Assembly (NCBI GenBank): GCA_036874045.1
Contig: CM072345.1
Span: 8,209,501 to 8,273,500 of the forward strand
Length of the DNA stretch: 64,000 bases
Source: Cymodocea nodosa
Taxonomy: Eukaryota; Streptophyta; Magnoliopsida; Alismatales; Cymodoceaceae
Direction of reading: 5' to 3'
Part shown: piece after piece, positions 1 to 11,700 of the stretch
Position numbering within the stretch: position 1 is the stretch's first letter
Layout of the letters: each line of letters begins with the position of its first letter
Made by a program: the position numbers and the translations under genes
The notes under the pieces: model-generated
The model's input: the letters and a program-made list of their open reading frames with translations, nothing else
Database searches by the model: none
Told to the model about the DNA's origin: nothing

Positions 1-690
1 CATAGGTTAGGTTTGGTGAATGCTCATTTTTATAAATGTTATAAACCAAGGTTTGTAATTTTTACAAATGTTGGTTTCAATGTTCAAACATTAAATTCTA
101 CCATTGGATTTAACAATAGGATTGTAGGAAAAAAGAAAAAGAGAAGAGAAGGGAGAGAGAAATGGTGATGAAAAAATCTATAATAAGGAAGAAGGCTAGA
201 TATTAATGTTAATGTGATGAATGATGACTTATGTCTGATGTTCATATATTTATAAATAAAATAATGTAATGAATAATAAGTAATGTATTTTTTTTATAAA
301 ATCAAAAAATAAATATAAAAAAATAAAAAATTTCAATTGGATCGAAGTTTAAAACAAAATAAAAAATTTAAAAACTTTGATTAGATTGAAGTACAACTTT
401 GATCTGATTGAAGATTAAAACAAAATTTAAAAAAATTTGAAAAACTTTAAAAGACAAGGCTTGTGGGTTGGTCTAGCTCGTAGCCTAAATGGGTTGGTAC
501 TTTTTAGACTTGGTCAGCTTGGCTTGACCTGACCCATTAACATCTCTCATCTCTAGTCTTAACCCAACTTGCAGGTCAAAATTTATAAATTTCCCAACGT
601 AGATCAATCCAATTTTTCAGATCAAGTCAAGTTGGGTCAAGCCAACACACACTAACCTAACCCATTTGACATGTCTAGATAAAGATTGAA
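1..690. other. AT-rich non-coding flank with degenerate repeat text
   Basis: No coding frame is visible. The first 430 bases are strongly A/T rich. Positions about 460-670 hold a repetitive stretch of the kind often scattered in plant genomes (repeated words resembling 'gacccatttgacatgtcta' and 'ttgggtcaagcc'), without recognisable termini. It borders the truncated copia element on its right. Confidence 0.4.
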
Positions 691-3600
691 TAAACTACTA
701 TACATCTCTAGAAACTGTCATAACATTAGTAAACTGAATTTCTCAAACCAAACTCTAAGACTTTACTTAAGTCCATAAATGACCTTCTAAAGCAAGCAAA
801 CCATATTCTCCTCCTAAGCAACAAATCTTAAGAATTGCTCTATGAAAATTATCTCATTAAAATCATGATAGAGGAAGATGTTATGAACATTTAGTTGAGA
901 AAGACTTTGTCCCTAATTTACTATAACACGAAACAATACACAAATGGAGTTAAGCTAGGTAACTAGAGAAAAAGTCTTAACATAGCCCACACTATACATT
1001 TAAGTAAATCTACAAACAATTAAATAGCCTTTGTAGTGATCTATTGACTCATCAAGTTTCCTTTTGATAGTGGAAACCCAACAATAAACAACAATAGAAG
1101 TATCTTCAAATTTGGGTATTAGTTCTCATGTACCTTTTCGAAATAATGCTTGCATTTCTTTGTTCATAGTAGACTTCCATTGTGGAAGGATAAGTGCCAT
1201 ATGAAAATTCTTAGAAGCAGATTCCAATAATAAAGAAATGGTAATGTGGTGATGGGTAGGATCAAAAGAATCATAGAATGCAAAATTGGAGATAAAATGG
1301 ATATTAAAAGAGAGCACCTTTGTAATGGACAATTGGGATGTCCAAATCAAAGGGTGATGGAGTTGTAGAGGAGGTCATCATATCTATGGATGGTGGAGCG
1401 ATAGAAGTGTGTTGTTGTCAACAATAAACTTGCAAAGGACAAGCTACAAAAAAAACCACATGAACTTAGAGAGGTGGGGACAGACATAGGAGTGACACAT
1501 AAAGGATGAGGAATAGGATCATGGGAGGGTGATGTGATAGACGTATCAAAGTACGAAACATCCTTTAAAAATTGAACATCAGTAGAAACTAGATAATGAT
1601 GAGTAGGATGATGGAAACCTTAGTTTCCCTTTTAAGTATGAGAGTAACTAATGAAGACACACTTAAGTGAATGATGTGCAAATTTGTTTAAATCTAGATA
1701 TAGATTTTTAACAAAAGTAATACACCTAAAAACATGAGGTAGAAGAGTAAAAAAAATTTTATGACAACATAATCGTCAAAAAGGAACTTCACCCCTTAAA
1801 GAGAAAAAGAGAGCATGCAATTGATAAGAAAGGAAGTAGTAAGAATAATATCAAACCACAAAGATTGTGGAATTTGCATCTCATTCATAAGGATGCAAGC
1901 AACATAAAAAAGATAATGATGTTTCTACTCAACAATCTCATTCTATTGAGAAGTGTATAAGCAAGTGGTTTAATGTATAATCCTATAATCTATCCATAGA
2001 GATTGAACTTCACTTTGCAAGAACTTTAAAGTATTATTAGTGTGAAAATTTTCAAAAGTAGCAGTAAACTAGTTTTGAATTTCATTGAAAAAGATACGTA
2101 TAACATTAGGAATATTTTTCTTGTTTAAGTAGGTACACCCAAGACACTTTGGAAAATTCATCCATAAATACAATATAGTAGCAATAATTAGAAAAAGACA
2201 ACTGACACATAAAACCCCAAATATCACAAGTGACAACTTCTAACAAAGTGGAAGATGAAGACAACTTGTGACATTTATAGGTGATATGAAAGTGCTTTCC
2301 CAACTTGTGACAAGTAAATGCAGAAACAGGAATCCAAGGAAGTACATCTCGAGGCTTACAAAGCGAAGGGTGCTTGAGCCAACAATGCCACAAAAGAGAA
2401 GAATCATTGAAGGTTGTGATAGAAGCTAACCTTTGAGGAATATCATCTGTGGTTAGCACATAGACTCCATTATCACGATTATGGTTCAAACCAATTCTTC
2501 TCTCATTTGCAAGTCTTAGAAGGTACAGTAAAATGGGAAAAATGTGACAAAACAATAAAGTAGTTTAGTGATGACACTAATAGATAAAAAATTGGCAAGG
2601 AAATCATATATATATACATAATACTTTATCAAGATTAAGTTGGGAAGTAGGGGTAATGCTACTTTTGCTATGAACTGTGCAACTTCAATCATCTACTAAA
2701 GCAATTGATCGAAAATTAGACAATTCAGAAAGACGAGTGAAAAGATTTTTAGTCTTGGATATATGTTAGGAAGCATTGAAATCAATAATCCAAGAATATT
2801 TTGAGGCTAAAGTGGAAGAACCTATACTAGAAAGCAAGCATAAGTAGCATTGGTAGTGGGATTCTGGTTGGCCTTCATGTGAATATATTCATCATAATTA
2901 CTTTGGGAAATTGTAACAATTCTCAATGTTGATAGTCCTTCTATGGTAGGAGTAATCTGAGTGGCCTGAGCTATAAGGGTAGGAGAATACTTGGTTGGTT
3001 AAATGTAGCCCAACACTTATGAGATGGATGTCCATGGCAACCACAATGCTTGTAGGGTGTGTGCGACTTGCCTCTTGAGCATCTACACCCTCTAGATGAT
3101 GAGCTTCCTCCTCCTCTAGAGTCACAAGTTGTTGAAAGGAGGGTTGACAAGTTGGGCGAAGCAATGGGTGTTGTTGGAGTGACATGGAGTACCTGATTAA
3201 GAGTTGTTTGCAGTGACAAGACAGAATCTGCACCCAAAATCTGTCTTCGAATCTGTGCAGTCACTTTTGGATTCAACTCAACAAGGAATATGTCGACCCC
3301 TAACTCCTCGTGATACCTTCATAGTGTTGCAAGGTTTGTGATGAGTGGTTGGTAGATGTCTAGCTCATCAAGCAACAATCAAATGACATTGTAATAGTTG
3401 TGGATGGATTGATCTCCTTGTCGATTAGAGAATAATTGCTCATAAACTTCACAGATGTGCACAATATTGTTCTTGTTCCTGTACATTGCTTGAAGAGTCT
3501 CCCAAATATACTTCGTTGGACAAATATACTTTGCACAATCTTCTCATCCATGCTTACAATTATCCATCCAATTATGGCACAGTCGGTAGTATACCAGTAA

Positions 3601-3894
3601 AATAGCTTGCAACCTTTAGATTTGGTGGGTCTTCACTTAGATGTTGCTTCTTCATGTGTACAACAAGGAAGTTCTCAAAAGTACTAGCCTATAGATGGTA
3701 ATTCATCAACGTAAGCTTCACTTCAGTCATAGTAAGCTTAGACGTCCAATCGTCCTTTGTCACCTCCATTGAGAGAATCAAATAGGAGGGACAGTCGTCA
3801 GTTGTCAATCGATGTAGAGAGGTTATCAATCGTCAAACAACTTAGTGTAGGGTTTTAGACAATGACGATGGATCCCCTAGTACTCTTAATACCA
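690..3894 (-). mobile_element. Degenerate Ty1/copia retrotransposon, truncated within the reverse transcriptase
   Basis: Read on the minus strand from 3894 downwards, the expected copia order is visible but full of stops and frameshifts: primer-binding site; a gag-like region (about 3800-3280); a decayed zinc-knuckle region (about 3070-3030, HCGCHGHPSHKCW); the GAG-pre-integrase motif LWHCWLKHPS (about 2400); an integrase start with a CDIWG motif and an FMDEFSKVSWVYLLKQ stretch (2230-2110); the reverse-transcriptase entry motif WKSTMNKEMQAL (about 1180-1140); and a decayed core resembling the catalytic block of copia RT (about 920-710). No 3' LTR or RNase H was found, so the element is truncated near 690. 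It cannot be functional. Domain order is seen; the family is from established copia architecture. Confidence 0.8.
3883..3894 (-). other. Copia primer-binding site (initiator Met-tRNA type)
   Basis: On the minus strand this reads TGGTATTAAGAG, close to the usual plant copia site TGGTATCAGAGC. It directly follows the LTR end (minus-strand ...CTTAACA), which fixes the orientation and the LTR border of the copia remnant. Confidence 0.65.
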
Positions 3895-4150
3895 TGTTAA
3901 GGGAAAATCATTTGTATTACTGATGCCCTAATTATAGAATTACACATATATATACACATCCAAATGGGCTTATTGGGCCTAATACATAGATACACTCTAA
4001 TGGGAAGGTTTCTTGGTGTTGAAAACTTGGAATCGTCTTAGTAGAAAAAACACTAGGAAGAAGAGGCAGGTCAAATTCCTTAAGGCAGTAGGTGCAAGTG
4101 GTGGATGGAGGGGGTGGCATGAGAAGTAGGGAGGAGGTGAAGGTAGAAGA
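3895..4150 (-). repeat. Probable 5' LTR of the minus-strand copia remnant
   Basis: The plus strand begins TGTTAAGGG directly after the primer-binding site, as expected for the inner LTR end seen in reverse. The outer end could not be fixed: no matching terminal CA with an inverted CCTTAACA was found, so the right boundary is an estimate. Confidence 0.35.
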
Positions 4151-4830
4151 ATGTATATAAAGAAGATAAAAAATACAAGGGTTGGAAAAGTTATTTTACC
4201 AAAAAACATGAAAAATCTTGTCCATGGATTTCACTTGAATGAACTAGTACTAGCCTTTTATTTTAATATCAGGAAGTGCTTCAACTACTTAAATTTTAGG
4301 TTTTTTTTTTTTACTTGTATAAATTCGCAAAGATTCTAAATTACTTGCATAACATTGCAATAGATGTGTTTATTGATAGCACATCAAAACTTAAGAGCAT
4401 TACCTACATGGTTCACAGTTAATTTTCATTTACAAGTTGTGTCGGATTTCATTATCTCATCAATAAAATCCTAAATTGCTTTTGTTCCTTGCATATCCTT
4501 TTATTAATAAAGTAATATAGCTCTTCGTCGGAAGATTTTTGTTCTTTCGTCTTCTTCCCCTTGCCATCTATATTTTATCTTAATCTAAAAAAATTTTAAG
4601 ATAAAAATAGCAATACTTTATTAATAAAAGTGTATGTAAGCAACAAAGGTAGAACTTCATGGGTGGGATAACAACATCTGTGTATATCAGTGAATATTTA
4701 TGTTGCGAGTGTATACGTGTAAGACAAAAATTGCAAGGATATGCAAGACAAAAATCCTAAATTTTAAGCATGGTATATCTGTAATGATGAATTTATCATA
4801 GGTTTGTTTTTTTTTTTTTTTTACTTGCAG

Positions 4831-5384
4831 AATTTGGCCTTTTTTGGTGCTTTGCTCTTTTTCATCGGTATGAAGAACTCCATGCCAAGGAGGCAAGCCA
4901 GGAGGAAGGTAACTAAATCCAAAACAAATTGATCTGGAAGGAGTCTAAATTGTAGCACTTCAAATTGGTGTGGCCAGGAATCCGGTTAAGAAATTGCAAC
5001 TGCACCACTTTACATTATTAAAGCTCATGTATTGGATTATGGCCTTTGTAATTCTTGCCAATTCTTAGGACACAGGGCTTTTTCATATCCTTATTCTGTC
5101 TTATTTTAGGTCAAAACCTTTTTGTTAGTTTGGGACACAGATTCGTTTTGGAAGGGATTTAATCCACATTCGGTCATTCTTTCTGGTGGGCAACAGCCAT
5201 CAGAGCCAGTTCCACAGGTAGCCCAATTGCGTCTGATTAAAATTATTGGAATGAATGTGCATGTATGAAATGAGTAAAAATTTTATATTTAAAAAGAAAA
5301 AGAAAATTGGAAATATATAAGAAATCTGCCTGAGTGTCGTAGGTTTGCATCTTAACTGGAAATGGCATAAAATGTTTTGGTTGA
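4831..5384 (+). CDS. Three C-terminal exons of an unrecognised gene (partial or orphan)
   Basis: Three short open exons have good plant splice sites and compatible phases: 4831-4908 (a long T tract then TTGCAG before it, AAG|GTAACT after), 5110-5217 (TTTTAG before, CAG|GTAGCC after) and 5343-5384 (GTAG before, ending in TGA). All joins are phase 0, giving about 75 residues. The first exon has a hydrophobic stretch (LAFFGALLFFIGM) followed by a basic run (PRRQARRK), like a membrane segment with a positive stop. The second carries the motif WDTDSFWKGFNPHSV. I do not recognise the family. No upstream exons were found, and the copia remnant lies immediately to the left, so it may be a gene end cut off by transposon insertion or decay. 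Confidence 0.4.
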
Positions 5385-7945
5385 GGAGTTTAAAGCTCTT
5401 GGTTCTGGTTCAGATCACTGGGAGTTTAGATCATGTGCAATCAAATTATCGCACATTCAATAAGATGATTGCAATTAATTTGATTTTAGAGTGTTGTAAA
5501 TGTCTTGTTTATCATGTTTGGTTAAGAAATATAATTTAATTACGATATAGTACATATTGATCATGGTCAACTAAATAAAAGACTATAGAGTCCATGTGTA
5601 ATTTATGTAAAAATTTTAAAAGAAATATTTAATTCTAAAATTTTATCTTTTAAATTTCTTTGTGAATTGCCAGTAGAAAAATCAATACTTGATCTTCCCA
5701 CCAAGCTGTATTACATTGTTCTCAACCGTTGCTACATAATGGGTCGTAAGGATATGTTTATGGTGCCAACACTGAAATAACCATCATTTTAGTAGTTAGG
5801 AATGCTTATTTTTGGATTTAATTCTTATTATCTATATATTTAAATTAGTCATTAAGATTTAAAAATTTTAGTAACTAACAAAATTCCATGGCATCCTTAA
5901 AAATACTATCTAAAAAATTATAAAAACAACAATTACAACAGTAACCAGTTTCACAACTGTAATGAAAAAAGTGGAAAATATAAATTTTTTTTTTTTCTCT
6001 TTAAAATTTGTGATAATTCCTAACTTCCTGATGGAAGCTATCTAAAATGGATTCTTTATTGTATTTTTTTTAATAATATTTCACTAGATTTGAATATAAA
6101 ATCTTTACTTTAATAATGAAATAGAAAATCAAATATTCTATTTTTACCAAATAACGATAGTATTTTAAAATGAATTTAAATCTAATATTTTATAATAAAA
6201 TGAAAGATTAAAATAGCACAGTTTTTGAAATTGATATTATTATCGTTATATTTAAATGTATGATTTTCTTTCCTAAAAATCTTATATGCTTAGGAGATAG
6301 TTATGGAAGTCTTGTCGAAGATAAACAATACCATTATATCTCGATAAATTATAATAACTTAATTAAGTAAAATAATAATATTCATAATTCTCATCATTTT
6401 TATTTTTTTTTTCAAAAGGAGGTGATTAATTGATTGAGCTAAATAACCTTGCTATGTAACCACCATTGGTGAAAGTTTAAACAAAGTTAGATATATTACA
6501 ATTGTCCGAGCAAAAATCTAAACCAAAGAAGAGGTTAGGAAAAGAGATTTACTTGCAGAACACAAAGACTTAAAAAGTTACAAGAGCAGGATTAGTCTTT
6601 TGCCCAACTTCTAACAGTGGTAGTACTAGATTCAATGCTAATCTTTGCCATTTTACAATCTTCTAAAATGTCAAAAGCTTTTACCACATGATGCATGACA
6701 ATCATAATTTGAATATATTTTATTTATAACTTCTACGCCAGCGTTTGTAGTTAAATTTATTAACCAGAAACAAGTAAGATTCCTATTAATCCAAAAGTTC
6801 CTTAATATGGGGAAAGAAAAATTAAAAATTAAAGGATGGTTTAAGTGTAGAGAGGAGGAAACTGTCTACAAACATCACATGAGGGTGAGGAAACTCTAGG
6901 TTTCAAAGGAATACCATAATTAACAAACAAATACTTATAGTTTTTGAGATATGAATTACAGCGTGAACAAAGTCTCCTTATCAACCTTTTTCATTAAATT
7001 TTCTTTGATGAGAATGATATTTTCTGAGTCTATTATTAAAAATAGAGAATAAGAATGTTGTTAACACCTACGGTAATTTTACTATGGATATTAAATTAGG
7101 CATTTGGAACGTGGCAAATAAGGAGCACAAGCATAAAAAATAAGATTTATGAACTAGAGAAGTGACAATATGAATATATTTCAACTTCTTATTATTGATA
7201 TTTTTATGTCACTTAAAAAGTTAGAAATTGAAAAGTTAAAAAAAAATTTCTTTTTGAAATTTGTTACATAGAAAAGTTAAGAATTTATTCCTGTAAAAGA
7301 CTAAAATTTCAAGTTTTTAGACTTCACCCCATTTGAAAGTTAAGAAAATAGTATAAGAATTATCTTTGTTTAATTAATTATATTTATTATTTAAAATTAA
7401 TTAATAATTAAAGTATAATATATTATTTGATTTAATTATAGTATTATATTATTTTAATTATTACTTTGTATAATATATTATTGTTTTAATTAAAATTATT
7501 TTGTATATACTTTAATATAATTAAAGTATATTAATATAATATATTGTGTTTATTATTGTTAATATAATCAAAGTATATATTGTTAATATTATTTTATTTA
7601 ATTAAGTATTTTAATATTATTTTATTAATAATAAAAAATTAATTATTTAAATATTGTTTTATTAATGATAAAAATTAAATATTATTATTTTATAATATTA
7701 AAATACAAATATTATTTTATTTAATTAAATATTATTATTTTATTTAATATATAATATTAAACTTTCAAAAATTATATAAATTTTCTAATTTTCTGACACA
7801 TATATTTTTAAATTTTACTTTGAGATTACTAATTTTTAACTTTTTATTTCTTGATTTTTCTGACTTTTTATATGATAAAAAAAAAAGTTGAAAATATTTT
7901 TATTTTTCCGTTAAAAATAATATTATATAATATTCGTATAGAATT
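5385..7945. other. AT-rich intergenic spacer
   Basis: No coding exon or recognisable element. The part from about 7350 to 7780 is almost pure A/T with many TTTAATTAAT, TATTATTTTAT and ATTAAATATTATTATTTT words, a low-complexity tract. GC content rises abruptly at about 7950, where the lipase 5' UTR appears to begin. Confidence 0.6.
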
Positions 7946-7949
7946 GCAA

Positions 7950-8137
7950 GTCCATCGACGACAACCCTCTGGCCTCTTCTGATTTCTCACCTCGACCGCC
8001 GCATCAGCCTTTTCCATTTAATCGGCTCCAGATTTTTGGTCCCCTCGCGGTCCCCTGCAACTCCCCAACCTTGCACTGCCTTCGTTCTTCGGGTGGCGGA
8101 CCAGCTTCCTCTTCTGCGCCACATAACCAAGTAGCTA
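7950..8137 (+). other. Probable 5'-UTR exon of the lipase gene
   Basis: GC content jumps at about 7950. The stretch ends in GTAGCTA|GTGAGTG, a strong donor at 8138-8139, and the matching acceptor lies at 8788-8789, just upstream of the ATG at 8797. It contains no good long reading frame. The transcription start is not determined. Confidence 0.45.
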
Positions 8138-8796
8138 GTGAGTGAAATTATTCGATGCTCTTCTTGCTGTTCATGAAGGTTTTATTACGTCGTTCTTTTG
8201 GAAAGGTGGTGTTTTGGTTGGTGGAGGGGATGGAAGCAGCGAGTAGTGGTGGTAGGTGGAGGGCGCACGGTAGGTGGGGCTACGATGGCCGAAAAGGGTG
8301 TCTTGGCGCTGAATCAAGATTGTTTCGATGTAGCTACGTAGGATTTATAGGAAGTAATGTACGTGGTTGGAATCGCATGCTTTAGTAAGGGCTGTTTGGT
8401 TGGCAAGAAGACGGAAACAAAACCGTCTTTGTAAGATGGAGGGAAGGGGATACAGTAGCCTATGGATTTTAGGAAATTTATGAAAATTATTTGAAAATAT
8501 ATAGTATCCCTAAATGAAAATGTCCATAGATGAACAATTTTCTGGTATTGTATTGTTTCATGTGATAGGTAGTTGCGGAGTAACTTCTGAGACTCGATTT
8601 TTAGTAATATGATTTGTGTGGTTGAAGGCCTCCTTCAGCTGAAGATTCTTGTTCCGTCAACTAAATAGGCATATAATTTTGTAATTTTTCCAGATCTTAT
8701 GCATAATCTTATTTTTATACTGTAACAAAGAGAATCTTTCTAATGTTTGGGCCATACATCTGATTTCTGTACAATATGTTGATGTATAGATAATAA

Positions 8797-11700
8797 ATGA
8801 GTCATATCCTCAGACGCCACTCATACCTAAAATTTATATCTAATGTTCTCAACCGGAGATTTTCACATCAGAAACCCAAGGGTATTGAAGAACTGACAAC
8901 TGAATTGACTAAAGCAAATAACTTCCAGCAACCAGCTCCAAGGGCTGAGAGTTTGCCAAAAAACTACAATGAAGGAGCTAAGGATAAATCTGGTAATGAA
9001 TTGGATGGCTGGAAGTGGAAGTTGGATACCCCTTGGTTCTATAAAACTCTTGAGCAGGCATTGCAGATATTCAAATGGGCATCATCAGTAGGTTTGTTAT
9101 TTTATCTTTACTATGTTATATATTCCTATCTCCACTTATCACCATAAGGCTATACTTTTACTTTGAATAGGAATTTGCTGTCATCTATGCTGTTAGCCAG
9201 AAATCATCTGTAGTTGAAAGTCAAATATTTTTGCAGAGTAATTTAGTTGCTTGTTAACTGATTCTTCAAACTAGATATTGTACGGGTTCGTTCCTTTGAG
9301 CTAGGAAATCAGAAATGATGATTTTTAATTTTCTCTTCTAGACCATCCAGGCTAGCAACCCCTTGAGAACCTGTAACTCTTAAACCAAGAGACTTTATGT
9401 TGGGAGTTATAGAGGATCTAGACCTGTTACTGAATTTAAGTTTCTGTATAACTAATTATGCTACAACTTTCTAAATTGTTGTTGTTGTCAGCCTACTGGG
9501 TTGCTACTTTTTTGCTAAAGATAACATGACTGCAGGAGTTATTTAAAATTATGTTCTTATATTTGCAACATTGATTCCTGGCTTGTGTGGCAGAGAATGA
9601 TGAGAGGCATAAAGTACCACCAAATAGCCATTCTCTTGTGGACATATTCACAAGCCTTCAAAAGAGTAGGGCTGGGGTACAGGATTGGAGCCTCGGTGAT
9701 TTTACAGTGGGCTTATACCTTGTTTATCTTCGTCAAGCATCCACAAGAAATGATGATGTCAAGGGTGTGCAGATATTTTCAGATTCAATAGTAATCTGCT
9801 AAGACCCTTTTATTCTTATGTGCTTATTAGTTATGCATGTTTTTCTTTTTAGTGGGTTGGACATGGTTGCAACTTGCAAGTTCTTTGAAAAACCACACTT
9901 GAAAGTAGGCTACAAGACGAATGAACATGTAATATTTTAGATAAGTGCCCTGTATGCTACTTTCAGTAAAAACCATGCACTTCGGGTTTGCAGTGTTAGA
10001 CTGATAAGTGATAGATTGGAATTCAAAGTGGTCTTCAGAATTATTTTGATAATATATTCGACATGTATTGAAGACTGTTGTTATTTGAAGCTGTATAAAT
10101 AGATCCATACAACTGATTTGCTGTAATCTCTAAATTGAACATTAGCAATTCAAAACCATTTTTGAACTTATTATTATTATATTTGTCAAACCTTAAATTG
10201 ATTTCACTATTTACCACCAAAGATCTCATTATTTCTTTTCATTTTTACACTTTTTTCCTTATAAACCAGGAGTTCTTTGAATTCCTTGATCAGAGTGTGA
10301 ATGGAGGAATAGATTTTTGTTAAAGTAGAATCATGATTTTCTTATCCATGGTTCAAATGGTATTGACTGAAAGCATTACATTATTTTGAAGATGTTTGCT
10401 AAGTAAGACTTGTAATTTACCTTTTTTTATAAAAATTCAATAGTGGTTCTTAGAAATTTTTTATTGTGATATTGGAGAAGTGCCATTCTTAGACCATCTG
10501 TCAGACTCAGTCTACAGGCATAACTATCAGAACCCTTTATTCTTTTATATTTTGATAGTCTTTTATTTCAGGTTCAAGATCTCATCTATCATGTTGAATT
10601 GGCTAAAGGAGCTTATAAAGGAAGTGCTACAGGCCTTGCAAAGCAAAGCATGCTTCTAGAACGGAACATCTTAAAATTTGTAAAAGATTCAAGTGTCATG
10701 AGGCCTGGATATTACATAGGGACTGATGTGCGGAACAAACTAGTAGTGTTTGGCATCCGTGGTACAGACACTCTCTACGATGTTGTTACCAACATAGTGT
10801 CTACAAGTGATAAAAGGGACAAGTTATTTGAAGGTTATCCAACTCACTTTGGAACAGCTGAATCAGCTAGATGGTTTCTCTATCATGAGCTAAAAAGCAT
10901 AAGAAAGTGCTTGGAAAAACATAAGGCAAGTGATTTTTGTCCTTTAATAAATGGTATACCTTATTGGTGATCTATGTTTATATCTTTTCAATGTGGAGAA
11001 CTATTTTTATTACAGTTATGTGGACCTAATATGTCTACAGGGATTTAGGTTGAGGTTAGTGGGACATTCTCTTGGAGGTGCTTCTGCTGCACTCCTTGCA
11101 ATAATGCTTCGGATGAAATCTGAAGAGGAGCTTGGGTTTAGTCCTGATATTGTTACAGCGGTTGGGTTTGGAACACCACCTTGTTTGTCAAAATATCTTG
11201 CTGATGGATGCTCTGACTATGTATCCACGGTTGTCATGCAGGTTAAACTCTTATAGAGAGAGCAACATCACATTTAGCAAAGATGCTTGTTGAAACTCGT
11301 TAAATTGCATCCTGTTAGCTGAAAAGATGCATTCTGTTTCTGTTGGCAGGATGACATCATCCCAAGGCTAAGTGTTGCATCCTTGACAAGGCTGAGGAAC
11401 GAAATTATTCAAGCTGACTGGTAGGTATTTGAATGCCCACATATTATGATACTATTACTATGGATTTGTACTGTTGCACAATTTATATCCTATTACAGAA
11501 TTATCAAGATTTTACATATTACATGTTTATGGTATCAACATCAAAACAAATGATTGTACATAGCATTAATGAATCTAATATAATAACTAGGTCATTTCTA
11601 TTGAAAAGTCTCTGAAAGTTATTCTATCTCAACCATATAAATGCTGAAGTACATTTTGCGGAACATGAGTAGGGCTTATATTCCCGGTTAAAACTAAGGA

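Noticed and set aside
8155-8385. 76-residue plus-strand frame upstream of the lipase
   Set aside because: Lies inside the probable 5'-UTR intron, has no family resemblance and low-complexity Gly/Trp content; a chance frame.
10270-10323. Frame EFFEFLDQSVNGGIDF in a lipase intron
   Set aside because: The flanking exons join directly (SI|VQDLIYH) as in the family, and inclusion would add a stop.
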